Made by a program: the position numbers and the translations under genes. From positions 1 through 52,810 of the forward strand of contig PGZR01000009.1 of NCBI GenBank assembly GCA_002841405.1: DNA of 52,810 nucleotides. The letters are read 5' to 3'. Position 1 is the first letter of the stretch; the number at the start of each line of letters is the position of its first letter. Below are positions 41,842 to 50,020 of this stretch, piece by piece. The notes beneath the pieces were generated by a model. The model did not search any database. It worked only from the letters and a program-made list of their open reading frames with translations, and was not told where the DNA came from. This stretch comes from Firmicutes bacterium HGW-Firmicutes-4 (GTDB lineage: Bacteria > Bacillota > Clostridia > Eubacteriales > Eubacteriaceae).

Positions 41842-42593
41842 TGATTTAATTCATATGTTGCCTCTGGTTCTTGTTCAGGTCTCACTTCGTCTTCCAGGTA
41901 TTCCGAATCAATTTCTATCTTTGCACCGCTCTGCATAAGTTTCAGCAAATAGATCTTCAAATCATCGAGATATCGCAACGAACTGATTGAGCAGTCAATC
42001 TCTGTCGATAAGGTCCATGGGTAATCCTTAAACTTCGAAATACGAATCTCAAAATTAAGGTTTTCATCTTCATTGCATTCGAAAACAACTTTTGCATACT
42101 GAAAACTTGAACTTGACCAGGAAGGACTTTTGTCGTAGTTTACCGTCATTTCGGTATTGACCCACTGATAGGATGGGCCGTCATCGTATTCAACTTCCAA
42201 TCCGCTTGTGTCAACTTTCTCTGCAACAAACTTCTTGAATTCTTTGAAGATATCAGACAACTTGACGACTTTAGGAAGCTCGTTTTCAGCCATCAGCTCT
42301 TTGAAATTGCCAAGAATCTTTTTATTTTCGAGAGAAGTCTCTTTAAGAATCTCCGTCAATACGCAATCTAACTTAATTAAATATTGCGAAAAGTCATAAC
42401 CTTCCAACTGTTTCACCATAACGTCTTTGATCTTTTTCTCAATGACTTTTGTGATATCGCCGTAACTTCCCAAAAGGTTTTCCAAGGATTTGTTTATGCC
42501 CTTTTCAAGGTTTTCAGCCACCAACCGTTCTATCATTCCTGATTCCAGACTATCATCAATAACATTTTTGATTGCATTTTCAATGTTCATCAT
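41679..42593 (-). CDS. Hypothetical phage protein with a tail read from ssb in the wrong frame
   Basis: The open frame has 304 codons. Residues 1 to about 250 are helical then beta-rich (MNIENAIKNVIDDSLESGMIERLVAENLEKGINKSLENLL ... DLKIYLLKLMQSGAKIEIDSEYLEDEVRPEQEPEATYELN). The family is unknown but the position between recT and ssb is common for accessory recombination genes. Residues 251-304 are ssb DNA in the wrong frame, visible as the low-complexity WPASHWPWTVASRTRTARR. Its natural C-terminus was probably lost. Confidence 0.7.
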   Translation of the reverse strand: MMNIENAIKNVIDDSLESGMIERLVAENLEKGINKSLENLLGSYGDITKVIEKKIKDVMVKQLEGYDFSQYLIKLDCVLTEILKETSLENKKILGNFKELMAENELPKVVKLSDIFKEFKKFVAEKVDTSGLEVEYDDGPSYQWVNTEMTVNYDKSPSWSSSSFQYAKVVFECNEDENLNFEIRISKFKDYPWTLSTEIDCSISSLRYLDDLKIYLLKLMQSGAKIEIDSEYLEDEVRPEQEPEATYELNQWPASHWPWTVASRTRTARRKQTLSQSLSGESRQNLPDSIYRKVARSAYPGDCK

Positions 42594-43544
42594 CTACACC
42601 TCATCATAAAAATCATCATCTTCAGGAGCTGGGAGCGGATCTGGCTCGTCTGTCGCCGGAAGACTTTTGTCAACAACTGGTTCAACATCGGGGGGTTGGT
42701 CATTATCGACGTATTGATATCCTGTTTCCGTAATTACCGCCATATCTCTTTCGTGCGCCGTTTGCATTTCAATTGACATGATTCCCCACTTTGAAATCAA
42801 TTGTCTAAGCATTGTCTTGTATGCCATCCCGTCGAAATCCTTATACCAGAAAGACGAGTAAAGCCATAAATCACTATCTTTCACATTCCCGGCTTCATAG
42901 TCTTCAAAAGATACTTTGTTGTATCTCGGGTCTCTAGCCTTGACCGGGTCCTTGCTAAAAGCTTGGCTATATTTGTCGGCGTGAGCAATCATTTTAGCTT
43001 TACTCCAGTACATTGCTTTTTTAAATCCATTCTCATACTCAAACATAGCGTAATATCCAATTGTCGGGGTGTTTTCTCGGTCTTCTTCGTCTTCTATGAG
43101 TTGGACTTCAATTTCTTCTTCAAGGGGGTTAAAACTAATTAATTCACCCTCTTTGATGGACAATACATTGAGTTTTCGATAATACCCTGATCGGATCGCT
43201 AGCTGGATATAGCCCTTGTAACCCAATAAAAACTGAGCTGTTACACTGGCGACGTTTCCGTTTTTATCTTTCTTTTTAAATGGAACCATGTAATACTGCC
43301 CCAATTGAGGGCTGGGAGATAACTTAAGACTTTCCCCCAGCATCGCAGCCGATAAAATTGATCCTTGGTCACATTCTGCCAATGCCGGATTGGTGCTGAC
43401 CGCCGATATAATTGAGGTAATAAACCGTTGCCCATCCTTGCCGCCGACGACCTCATTTATTTTTCTTTTCACACCATCCCCGGTCATGAAATTTGAAAAT
43501 GTATCACTTGTCGGTTTTTTCTGTAAGCTGTTGTTAACTGCCAT
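42594..43544 (-). CDS. recT: RecT-family single-strand annealing protein
   Basis: The 316-residue protein has the RecT body: KRKINEVVGGKDGQRFITSIISAVSTNPALAECDQGSILSAAMLGESLKLSPSPQLGQYYMVPF and FLLGYKGYIQLAIRSGYYRKLNV. It anneals complementary single strands together with the YqaJ exonuclease. The C-terminus is acidic and proline-rich (DQPPDVEPVVDKSLPATDEPDPLPAPEDDD), likely for binding SSB or exonuclease. Confidence 0.95.
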   Translation of the reverse strand: MAVNNSLQKKPTSDTFSNFMTGDGVKRKINEVVGGKDGQRFITSIISAVSTNPALAECDQGSILSAAMLGESLKLSPSPQLGQYYMVPFKKKDKNGNVASVTAQFLLGYKGYIQLAIRSGYYRKLNVLSIKEGELISFNPLEEEIEVQLIEDEEDRENTPTIGYYAMFEYENGFKKAMYWSKAKMIAHADKYSQAFSKDPVKARDPRYNKVSFEDYEAGNVKDSDLWLYSSFWYKDFDGMAYKTMLRQLISKWGIMSIEMQTAHERDMAVITETGYQYVDNDQPPDVEPVVDKSLPATDEPDPLPAPEDDDFYDEV

Positions 43545-43546
43545 AA

Positions 43547-44470
43547 TTAAACTCTCCCTACTTTTATTTTATTCTCAACAAAGAATGCTTTTAGTGCTTT
43601 TTTCTGTTCTGGCGTGACCGCAACTTTAAAGATCAGAACTTCCAGTTTCTGTTCTGGTTCAGCAATTTGCTGATGAGGATCAGTCGATACCACTGTGGTA
43701 AAATCTTCCTGAGCCATAATTGCTACTTGCCCTGGGATTACTTCCTCTGTTTTTGCGTCGACTGCGCTTACTTTCGCCCTTTCCAGTGCTATAATCTTCG
43801 CTGCTTCTTGCTGCTTTTTCAATTCCTGCTGCTTTTCATATTCCAGCATTTTTTCAACTTGATCTTCCCACCGTTTCTTCTCGGCCATGGCTTCGGCAAT
43901 TGAAAATGATTGAAGGTACTTGTCAAGCATCTGCTGTTCGCATTCCATTTCAAGGTCTTTGATCACTTTAATATCGTTTCTTATTGTTTCGATGATTGCA
44001 TTTATTTCTTTCTTGATTGCAGACAGACGCTCACTCGAATTCAACCACTTCGGAACGTGGATTTTGCCATAAGGAACAAGCGTTTCTAGGTCGCCAATTG
44101 TTTCGTCAAAATACAGTTTGATCTCAGCGGCTTTTTCATCCTTGACTGCCTGCTCATACGCCTTGACCTGTTTGTCGATTGCCTGGATTGGTTCGTCGAT
44201 CATGGCGGTTAGGACTTTTACTTTATCCTCAAATTCGACATACGGTTTATTCCACTCTTTTTTGATCTCTTTTCGCTTTCCATCGATGGTATTTTTCAAA
44301 GCATTTAGTTTTGCCCGATCTTCTTTTGCCTCTTTGGTGGCGTCTTCGGTAATAACCATGTTTTGATACTTAACCAAACTGACTTCCAATTCCTGCTTAA
44401 GTTGATCAAAGTTAAAAACAACCGCCTGAGGGATTATGTCCCCGACTTCTTTCTCCAGTATAAATTCCAT
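43547..44470 (-). CDS. DUF1351 recombination-associated protein
   Basis: The 307-residue coiled-coil protein (NFDQLKQELEVSLVKYQNMVITEDATKEAKEDRAKLNALKNTIDGKRKEIKKEWNKPYVEFEDKVK) matches DUF1351, which lies between recT and the exonuclease in many Gram-positive phages. Its C-terminal VTPEQKKALKAFFVENKIKVG is conserved too. It may aid the exonuclease/annealase pair. Confidence 0.85.
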   Translation of the reverse strand: MEFILEKEVGDIIPQAVVFNFDQLKQELEVSLVKYQNMVITEDATKEAKEDRAKLNALKNTIDGKRKEIKKEWNKPYVEFEDKVKVLTAMIDEPIQAIDKQVKAYEQAVKDEKAAEIKLYFDETIGDLETLVPYGKIHVPKWLNSSERLSAIKKEINAIIETIRNDIKVIKDLEMECEQQMLDKYLQSFSIAEAMAEKKRWEDQVEKMLEYEKQQELKKQQEAAKIIALERAKVSAVDAKTEEVIPGQVAIMAQEDFTTVVSTDPHQQIAEPEQKLEVLIFKVAVTPEQKKALKAFFVENKIKVGRV

Positions 44471-44479
44471 TTATCTCTC

Positions 44480-45106
44480 CTATATCTCCGGCAATATCAA
44501 GGCCGGTTTCACTTTATTCTGTACCTGGTTCCAGAACTTTATTTCTGCCTCCAGAAGGTACTCCATATCCTCTAGAACGTCTTCACGTTCAATAAAATAA
44601 TGTCTTGTAGTTAATTTCACATCTTCAAATCCATGCTTTATTTGGGCCTTTAACACTGCAAAATCATATCCAGTTGCAAGTAGTTGGTGTAGGCATTGAA
44701 TATAATAATTATCCGGGACTCCATCTTTCCATTTCCCCCACTGCATCGGATTCATTATCTGGGTGGTCTTGATTTCCAGCACACCCATTTTTTCGCCATT
44801 TATCCACCCGTCTAGGGTTGCAAATATGAATGGGTGCTTATCGTTGTGAAACATCTTGAATTCGTCGTATTTCACATCATAGTGAGGAAAATCTAGTATG
44901 AAAAGTTCTCTCAGCAATGATTCTGCATCATTCCCATATTTCACGACCGGCTTGTCGGAAATGTCCTCTGGTTCGACTTCGCCGGTCTTCTCTTGCCACA
45001 GTTGAATATTTGTCTTCCATGGGTTCATCCCTAAGATTGCGGCGGCGTCTGATGCTCCAATCCCTGATTTTCGCTCTTCTAGCCATTGCTGGCGCTTTGT
45101 ATTCAT
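44480..45106 (-). CDS. YqaJ/lambda-type exonuclease
   Basis: The 208 residues contain WLEERKSGIGASDAAAILGMNPWKT at the start and the PD-(D/E)XK core with D99, E111 and K113 (LDGWINGEKMGVLEIKTT). It degrades one DNA strand 5'-3' to make substrate for RecT. It lies in the recombination block with RecT and DUF1351. Confidence 0.93.
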   Translation of the reverse strand: MNTKRQQWLEERKSGIGASDAAAILGMNPWKTNIQLWQEKTGEVEPEDISDKPVVKYGNDAESLLRELFILDFPHYDVKYDEFKMFHNDKHPFIFATLDGWINGEKMGVLEIKTTQIMNPMQWGKWKDGVPDNYYIQCLHQLLATGYDFAVLKAQIKHGFEDVKLTTRHYFIEREDVLEDMEYLLEAEIKFWNQVQNKVKPALILPEI

Positions 45107-45107
45107 A

Positions 45108-45950
45108 CTAAAAGATCTTATCGATCAGTTCCGAAACAACCATTGTATTTAATTCAAACCCCGGGTCATCATCCTGTCGTCGTTGAATTGCATTGATGAA
45201 CATGTCGAAATACGAGCTATCAACTCCGGTAAGTTGCTCTTTTAAAACTTCGATGTTTTTCAGATCGAGATCATTTAGCTGCATCGCCATTTTGACATAT
45301 TGCCCGGCATTAATTGACCATCCACGCTTAATGAATTTTCTGGTTCGAATTATAGAGCATAGCGGGTACTTGCTGCCTTGGTATAAAAGTTCCTTTGCTA
45401 ATATAGATTCTAACGCTTCGATATTTAGGTGCAAATCTCTATCAGAACTCAACCAATAATTTGTACAATGCACAAAATCATAATTTTTGTGAATCTCTGA
45501 TGGGTCTCCATAAAAGCGAATAACAAGCTGTATTTTCCCCTTCAAGGTAATTGCGTTAGATGTAAAATATATAGCTTTGTACGAATCTTCTTCATTGCTT
45601 TCATCAGGTGTAGAATTTTTAACATCTTCGTCCTCACCAACTTCGCCAGATGATGAAATGAAGCACGTAATCCTGCCAAACTCGTCATCCTTTACATCAA
45701 CTTGATTTTTCCCTTTGTGCGTACTGTTAAATTGATTTGCATAATAATTCGCAACGGCCAAACAAGTTTCTTTATTGGTAAAATAATAGTCATAGTCATT
45801 AACTTCTTCTCCGGTCAGTAGGCTTGTTATCGCTCCCCCGGTGATTATTGAGTTTTTATTTACTAATTCTTTAACTACATCATCTTTAATGGACTCAACG
45901 AAATTTCTGTGAGTTTTTGCCAAAATTGATTTAATTGCTTTTCTATTCAT
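45108..45950 (-). CDS. Phage nucleotidyltransferase-fold protein
   Basis: The 280-residue protein has the nucleotidyltransferase motif: G38-G39 in ITGGAITSLLTGE, then D52 and D54 in VNDYDYYF. This resembles the head domain of tRNA CCA/poly(A) polymerases. A second strand with charged residues (IQLVIRFYGDPSEIHKNYDFVHC) follows, with an R-rich helical C-terminal part. A phage protein of this kind may modify tRNA, nucleotides or a host target. No toxin-antitoxin partner is obvious. The family is recognised only at fold level. Confidence 0.7.
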   Translation of the reverse strand: MNRKAIKSILAKTHRNFVESIKDDVVKELVNKNSIITGGAITSLLTGEEVNDYDYYFTNKETCLAVANYYANQFNSTHKGKNQVDVKDDEFGRITCFISSSGEVGEDEDVKNSTPDESNEEDSYKAIYFTSNAITLKGKIQLVIRFYGDPSEIHKNYDFVHCTNYWLSSDRDLHLNIEALESILAKELLYQGSKYPLCSIIRTRKFIKRGWSINAGQYVKMAMQLNDLDLKNIEVLKEQLTGVDSSYFDMFINAIQRRQDDDPGFELNTMVVSELIDKIF

Positions 45951-45964
45951 TTACTTACATCCTT

Positions 45965-46198
45965 TCATGCTGATTCTCGTTCTTTATATTCATCATAACG
46001 GCGATCCGGGTCAGGGCCTGCGTTCTTATCTTCCTCAGCCTGCCATTCCCAGGCATCCACCGAACTCACGCAATGTTCGCATCCTAAAATGTCACCATCG
46101 CAAGAATAATAGATGGTTTGGCATTCTACGTCACATAATGGACAAACCGGATAATCGGGCACTGGTGGATCTGGCCCATATAAATTTGCAAAGCTCAT
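45965..46198 (-). CDS. Small zinc-ribbon protein, 77 residues
   Basis: Two Cys pairs (CPLCDVECQTIYY and CEHCVSSVDAWEW) form a zinc ribbon. YGPDPPVPDYPVCPLC is a pattern I recognise from phage micro-proteins in the recombination region. Function unknown. Confidence 0.7.
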   Translation of the reverse strand: MSFANLYGPDPPVPDYPVCPLCDVECQTIYYSCDGDILGCEHCVSSVDAWEWQAEEDKNAGPDPDRRYDEYKERESA

Positions 46199-46212
46199 TT
46201 CATCGTTCCTCC

Positions 46213-46419
46213 TTAAAAAGTTAATGCTTGATTAATGGCAACCTCGGGGTCTTTGTAATCCCACCGGCCAATTCTAAACTTATGGCCATCCGGCGCTTCT
46301 TCAAAAACGATCTTTCTGGCATGTGGTCGTCTACAGATATAAGAATTGTTTTCTTTTTTTATCTCGAATCCCTTATCTTGCATAATCTCTACAACTTTTT
46401 CCGTACTGAATGCAAACAT
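46213..46419 (-). CDS. Small hypothetical protein, 68 residues
   Basis: MFAFSTEKVVEIMQDKGFEIKKENNSYICRR is a helix-plus-beta fold reminiscent of HicA-like dsRNA-binding domains, but the catalytic GH of HicA is absent. Start after GGAGGGTAAC. Function unknown. Confidence 0.55.
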   Translation of the reverse strand: MFAFSTEKVVEIMQDKGFEIKKENNSYICRRPHARKIVFEEAPDGHKFRIGRWDYKDPEVAINQALTF

Positions 46420-46434
46420 GTTACCCTCCTGCTT

Positions 46435-46590
46435 TTAATTATTAAAAGTCAATAAGACCTGCCCTTCGCAGCTATTTTCAATATCAACCTGGTCTACGGG
46501 GAAGGCCTCAAATGTGCAGCTGTCCCAAAGCGTGACGTCCGTTTCCGGGTCACATCGCTTTAGCTCATTGATCAATTCCGATACGTTCAT
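46435..46590 (-). CDS. Small phage protein, 51 residues
   Basis: MNVSELINELKRCDPETDVTLWDSC is the start of a widespread small phage family (TVGELI-ELK--DPD--V). Start behind GGAGG. Its role is unknown. Confidence 0.6.
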   Translation of the reverse strand: MNVSELINELKRCDPETDVTLWDSCTFEAFPVDQVDIENSCEGQVLLTFNN

Positions 46591-46593
46591 TTC

Positions 46594-46770
46594 TTAATCC
46601 TCCACAAATGTTTTTCGTGCCTGCTCCAAGCATCGAATCTCAGACTGGACGCCTTTCAGCCAGCCCTTCCAAAATCCACCAACCACATACCATCGATCTG
46701 TCACTTTCTTAAGCACTGATTCCTGTCCGAGTAGGACGGCTATTCGCAGCTCAACTTCCTTCTGGTCCAT
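46594..46770 (-). CDS. Small hypothetical protein, 58 residues
   Basis: MDQKEVELRIAVLLGQESVLKKVTDRWYVVGGFWKGWLKG ends in a charged helix. It lies in the row of tiny genes between the regulators and the recombination block. Nothing else is recognisable. Confidence 0.55.
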   Translation of the reverse strand: MDQKEVELRIAVLLGQESVLKKVTDRWYVVGGFWKGWLKGVQSEIRCLEQARKTFVED

Positions 46771-46782
46771 GATCTTTTTCCA

Positions 46783-47067
46783 TTAAGCCGCCTCGCTCTG
46801 CAACTCCACCATTACCGCTTCCAAGTATTCGATGCAATCCGTTAACTTCTCAATGTCCGCTGTGTCAGTATGTGTGAAAAAGTTGTAATCCGCTTTCTTG
46901 CTATGATCAAGTCCGTATCGATACACGTTAATGCTCAACCCGCCAACGCTACCCAAAAAGTGGATCATCACACAGGGCTTTCTTCCCATGGCGAATCGAT
47001 CTTCGTCCACTCCATTGATTTCGATGCTTAATCGCATGATCTCTTGTACTGCTTCTAATTTGTCCAT
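46783..47067 (-). CDS. Hypothetical protein, 94 residues
   Basis: MDKLEAVQEIMRLSIEINGVDEDRFAMGRKPCVMIHFLGSVGG is alpha/beta, ending with a helix (LTDCIEYLEAVMVEL). The start follows GGGAG. No family recognised. Confidence 0.6.
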   Translation of the reverse strand: MDKLEAVQEIMRLSIEINGVDEDRFAMGRKPCVMIHFLGSVGGLSINVYRYGLDHSKKADYNFFTHTDTADIEKLTDCIEYLEAVMVELQSEAA

Positions 47068-47177
47068 TGGTTTCTCCCTGTTATTCTTGATTTATGTTGT
47101 TTGCTGTGATAAAATTGATGTATACTATTTGTAATACTTCTTGAAAAACTCCTGCTGTAACGGGTGTTTTTCTTTTT

Positions 47178-47360
47178 TTATGCACTTTTGTCTTCCTTTG
47201 CATTTTTCATTACTTCGTCATACGGGATAACGAATGCGGCGATGTTTAGATCTCTCTCAGCCGCTTCTCTAATCTGCTCTTTGGTAAAAAGCCCAAACCT
47301 TTCGAGCGTCTTTTTTCTGACCTCCACATCAACCCCGAGCGAATAATCTTTCTCCTTCAT
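47178..47360 (-). CDS. Small helical protein, 60 residues
   Basis: MKEKDYSLGVDVEVRKKTLERFGLFTKEQIREAAERDLNIAAFVIP is charged and helical. The start follows GGAGG and overlaps the end of the upstream regulator by 32 bases. Function unknown. Confidence 0.55.
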   Translation of the reverse strand: MKEKDYSLGVDVEVRKKTLERFGLFTKEQIREAAERDLNIAAFVIPYDEVMKNAKEDKSA

Positions 47361-47898
47361 AACTTGATGGCCTCCTTTCGTTCATGATCATTCCGCTTTT
47401 AAAATGTAGTTTTTTTGTTTTGTGTTGTTTCTTCACGGGTGTTTTTTCAAGCGTGGAAAAGACCAGGCTCAAACTCGACATCGCGCTTTCCATCAACTCT
47501 TTTAGAAAAAGCCCGGATACTTCCAGTTCATGATCATCAATCCGATTATCCAAGATCACTTTTCTCATCCTGTTCTCAAGCTCATGAACTTCCTCTGTTT
47601 CTGATTGAAATTTAATGAATGCGGTGGGTAGATCTAGCAGCTCTACATTAGAGAAAATCGATCTGAAAATCAGGTTCGTCTCATTTAAGAACAGAATTTT
47701 CATGTAATCACTCTGATATAGTTCTGCCATTTTTAGTACCGTTTCTTCCGGTGGTAGGTGTTTCCGAACCTCCAGCGAATAAGATTCATAATTTGACAGC
47801 GTATGGACTGACAAACATAACTCACAGGCCGCTTCTTCCTGGGTATATCCTGCACGTTCTCTGAACGTCTTTAACACCCCTTTGCACTTTTCGTTCAT
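47329..47898 (-). CDS. XRE-type regulator with long helical C-terminus
   Basis: The 189 residues start with a helix-turn-helix (VLKTFRERAGYTQEEAACELCLSVHTLSNYE). The C-terminal part is helical (ETEEVHELENRMRKVILDNRIDDHELEVSGLFLKELMESAMSSL). It is the third HTH protein of the early region and probably controls replication genes. Position downstream of Rha agrees with an early regulator. Confidence 0.7.
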   Translation of the reverse strand: MNEKCKGVLKTFRERAGYTQEEAACELCLSVHTLSNYESYSLEVRKHLPPEETVLKMAELYQSDYMKILFLNETNLIFRSIFSNVELLDLPTAFIKFQSETEEVHELENRMRKVILDNRIDDHELEVSGLFLKELMESAMSSLSLVFSTLEKTPVKKQHKTKKLHFKSGMIMNERRPSSYEGERLFARG

Positions 47899-48182
47899 GT
47901 CATTTTTATCTCCTTTCGCTGTATACTTTTAGTAAGGAAAGTTACCGCAAGCTTTCTGCCGCTTACTCCCCGCTTAACTCTTGGCCGATTCCCCGATCGG
48001 CCGACCCCAGCACTTCTTAAAAGATTTTCTCCATTCCTTGGCCGGCTGCCGTTGCAGTAGGCCGGCCTCCCCCAAGCATAACCATGGTCATGGACGTAGG
48101 TATGTGGGCAGCTGAACCGCATCAGCAGCTCTTTGTCCGTGACCGCGGTATGCTCTGTGACGAATTCAATGATGGTTTGCAT
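47895..48182 (-). CDS. Hypothetical protein, 95 residues, second half doubtful
   Basis: The N-terminus (MQTIIEFVTEHTAVTDKELLMRF) looks coding and has AAGGAGTGAC before it. The second half is Arg/Gly/Ser-rich (GSRPRNGENLLRSAGVGRSGNRPRVKR). It overlies a GC-rich stretch with a perfect 7-bp hairpin (47983-48002) and GGCCGGC repeats (48041-48066). This could be a frame change or RNA structure rather than protein. Confidence 0.45.
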   Translation of the reverse strand: MQTIIEFVTEHTAVTDKELLMRFSCPHTYVHDHGYAWGRPAYCNGSRPRNGENLLRSAGVGRSGNRPRVKRGVSGRKLAVTFLTKSIQRKEIKMT

Positions 48183-48192
48183 GGGTCACTCC

Positions 48193-48451
48193 TTATTCAA
48201 ATATTTCCTCAAGGATTGCCGCAATTTCGCATTCAAAAACTTCAAGTTCGTCTTCGTCAAAAGTATCCGCAAGATCAAATTGCCATCTTAAACGACTAGC
48301 TATTCTTGAAGAAATAGCGCCGATGTCATACCCTGCGACATCATAAGTGCGGTCTAGTTTTTGGATACTCCCGTCCGGATATACCGCAAACCCTCTCGCT
48401 GTTACAAGTATTTCTGTGCCGGCCTTATAAACGACCGATTTTAACTTTCAT
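48193..48451 (-). pseudogene. Small gene with an apparent +1 frameshift after seven codons
   Basis: ATG at 48451 follows AAAGGAG and opens MKVKIGRL before a TAA. From about 48430 the +1 frame runs on for some 80 codons (VYKAGTEILVTARGFAVYPDG ... ADTFDEDELEVFECEIAAILEEIFE) without any start codon of its own. Joining the two by one base gives a normal small protein. An indel is the simplest reading. Confidence 0.6.
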
Positions 48452-48800
48452 TTGGTTCTCCTTTTTGTTCTAAAATATTAAATTCACTTCTAATTAACCT
48501 TCCAATGATATTTTCTGGGTCGTCTGCTAATTTTTTGAAGTCAATGTCGTAATGTTTTGCAATATCAATCAAGCGTTTTACAGATTCGATTGCTTCCCAT
48601 AATATTTTTGTTAAATCGCCGCTTTCTGTTTCGTTAAGTTTTTGAATAGTCATATCTGGGAAAATAACTAGATTTCGAACTACCAAGAGCACTTTAGAAT
48701 TTACTATATAAACCTCGTCTAAATTTCCTCTGTAGGCGCTTGCGTAGATTCTTTTTGTTTGTATCAATTCAACGATCCTTTTCTTGCAATCGTCGTTCAT
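48441..48800 (-). CDS. Hypothetical early protein, 119 residues
   Basis: Start MNDDCKKRIVELIQTKRIYASAYRGNLDEVY at 48800 follows AAAGGAGAG. It has a beta centre (VYIVNSKVLLVVRNLVIF) and helical C-terminal half. Its end overlaps the start of the next gene by 11 bases. No family recognised. Confidence 0.6.
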   Translation of the reverse strand: MNDDCKKRIVELIQTKRIYASAYRGNLDEVYIVNSKVLLVVRNLVIFPDMTIQKLNETESGDLTKILWEAIESVKRLIDIAKHYDIDFKKLADDPENIIGRLIRSEFNILEQKGEPNES

Positions 48801-48813
48801 GCGACTCTCCTTT

Positions 48814-49566
48814 CTACTCACTCGCAACCAATGCCAGTGCTGGCTTCAATTTATTGACAAAATAGATCTGCCCTTTGCCTGTAATCTTTGGCGTAATGCT
48901 CAAGCTTACAAATCCGCTGGAATGGGCTACTGCTGTTTCTTTTATTATGAACAATCCCATTTCCATACTCCGCTGAGTTGGCTTATTGTAATCAGTGCCT
49001 TTCCGCTTAATCAGGTATCCGTTTTCTCTCAGCCATGCGTAAAACCGCTTTTCACCAGTATCGACGCCGTTTTGCTTGAGGATCTTGGCCATTTCGCCAA
49101 CTAAGATGGTGCCGGTGCTTGCCGATACCGAATCAGCGAATATTCCTTTTGGGATAAGCTCTTTGATTTGACGATCCTGGTCTTCAATTACTTTATTAGA
49201 TTCCAGAACAGCCAGGGCGAGAAGGTACTTCCCCTCTGGGATCGTCGCAGATTTTATGGATTCTTCCATTTTGTTGAAGGCTTCGATAAATTTTAATTTC
49301 CAGCCCAATGCTTTAGCGCCAGTGAAGCCCATGGCTAGGAGGGAGAATCCGTCTCGAGTTAGGAGGTATTCTGGATAAGATTTACCCGTCCCAGCCTTAT
49401 AGCTGGATTCAATGAAATAGTCGTTGGTCAGGGCGGAATTTTCCGCTGTGATATTTCTGATTGATTCGAGCACGTCCTTATGCTGCTTTTCAAATCTTTC
49501 CGCAACCACCCGGCTGCTGACCATTAGTTTTCCGTTTTTGTTTTCAATGTTGATTAAATCGTTCAT
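48814..49566 (-). CDS. Rha/KilAC-type phage antirepressor
   Basis: The start MNDLINIENKNGKLMVSSRVVAERFEKQHKDVLESI at 49566 follows AAAGGAG. The first 100 residues are a Rha domain (ESSYKAGTGKSYPEYLLTRDGFSLLAMGFTGAKALGWKLKFIEAFNKME). The C-terminal 110 residues are a KilAC/ANT domain (GEMAKILKQNGVDTGEKRFYAWLRENGYLIKR). Such antirepressors tune lysogeny and are expressed early. Confidence 0.9.
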   Translation of the reverse strand: MNDLINIENKNGKLMVSSRVVAERFEKQHKDVLESIRNITAENSALTNDYFIESSYKAGTGKSYPEYLLTRDGFSLLAMGFTGAKALGWKLKFIEAFNKMEESIKSATIPEGKYLLALAVLESNKVIEDQDRQIKELIPKGIFADSVSASTGTILVGEMAKILKQNGVDTGEKRFYAWLRENGYLIKRKGTDYNKPTQRSMEMGLFIIKETAVAHSSGFVSLSITPKITGKGQIYFVNKLKPALALVASE

Positions 49567-49582
49567 GGTTCTCCTTTCTAAG

Positions 49583-49741
49583 TTACTCAACTCTAAACAT
49601 CACTTCATGACCAGTGTTTTCTTTGATAAGTAACTTTTTACATTCATCTACAGTCATGTTGTTGTCCAATGCTGACTGGATCACTTCCACCAGCTTGTTG
49701 CCATCAAGATAAGCCCATATTTTTTTCTGTTTCCGTTTCAT
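49583..49741 (-). CDS. Small early protein, 52 residues
   Basis: MKRKQKKIWAYLDGNKLVEVIQSALDNN follows GGAGGAACC. Basic start, helical middle, beta end (HEVMFRVE). A gene of this kind between Cro and Rha is common in temperate phages. Function unknown. Confidence 0.6.
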   Translation of the reverse strand: MKRKQKKIWAYLDGNKLVEVIQSALDNNMTVDECKKLLIKENTGHEVMFRVE

Positions 49742-49754
49742 CGGTTCCTCCTTT

Positions 49755-49991
49755 CTAGCTTGCTTTTGGTTTTTTAGCTTGATTTTCCGTGGTGGAAAGT
49801 TCGTCGCTAAAAAAAACTAATTCAATCGGTTCTCCGAGTTTATCGGCTATTATTTTAGCTTCATCAATCGTGATTCTAATACTGCCACTTTCCTTTTTAT
49901 AGTAAGCCGCCTCTGTTTTCAAACCCAACGCCGCCGCCATATCCATCGCCGATATTTTTTTGCTCGTTCTAATTTCTCTTAAATTTCTCAC
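49755..49991 (-). CDS. Cro-like XRE regulator
   Basis: The 78 residues form an XRE domain (LREIRTSKKISAMDMAAALGLKTEAAYYKKESGSIRITIDEAKIIADKLG). It is the first gene of the minus-strand early operon, divergent from the repressor. The recognition helix probably binds the four operators between them. Confidence 0.88.
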   Translation of the reverse strand: MRNLREIRTSKKISAMDMAAALGLKTEAAYYKKESGSIRITIDEAKIIADKLGEPIELVFFSDELSTTENQAKKPKAS

Positions 49992-50020
49992 TTAATCACC
50001 TCGTTTCTTATTTTTCGTAT

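Noticed and set aside
46213-46419. HicA toxin
   Set aside because: The length is similar, but the GSH-type catalytic His motif is missing and no HicB partner is adjacent.
47100-47170. Possible terminator around the AAAAAC...GTTTTT repeat
   Set aside because: The stem has mismatches on both strands and no clear T-run in the direction of the operon.
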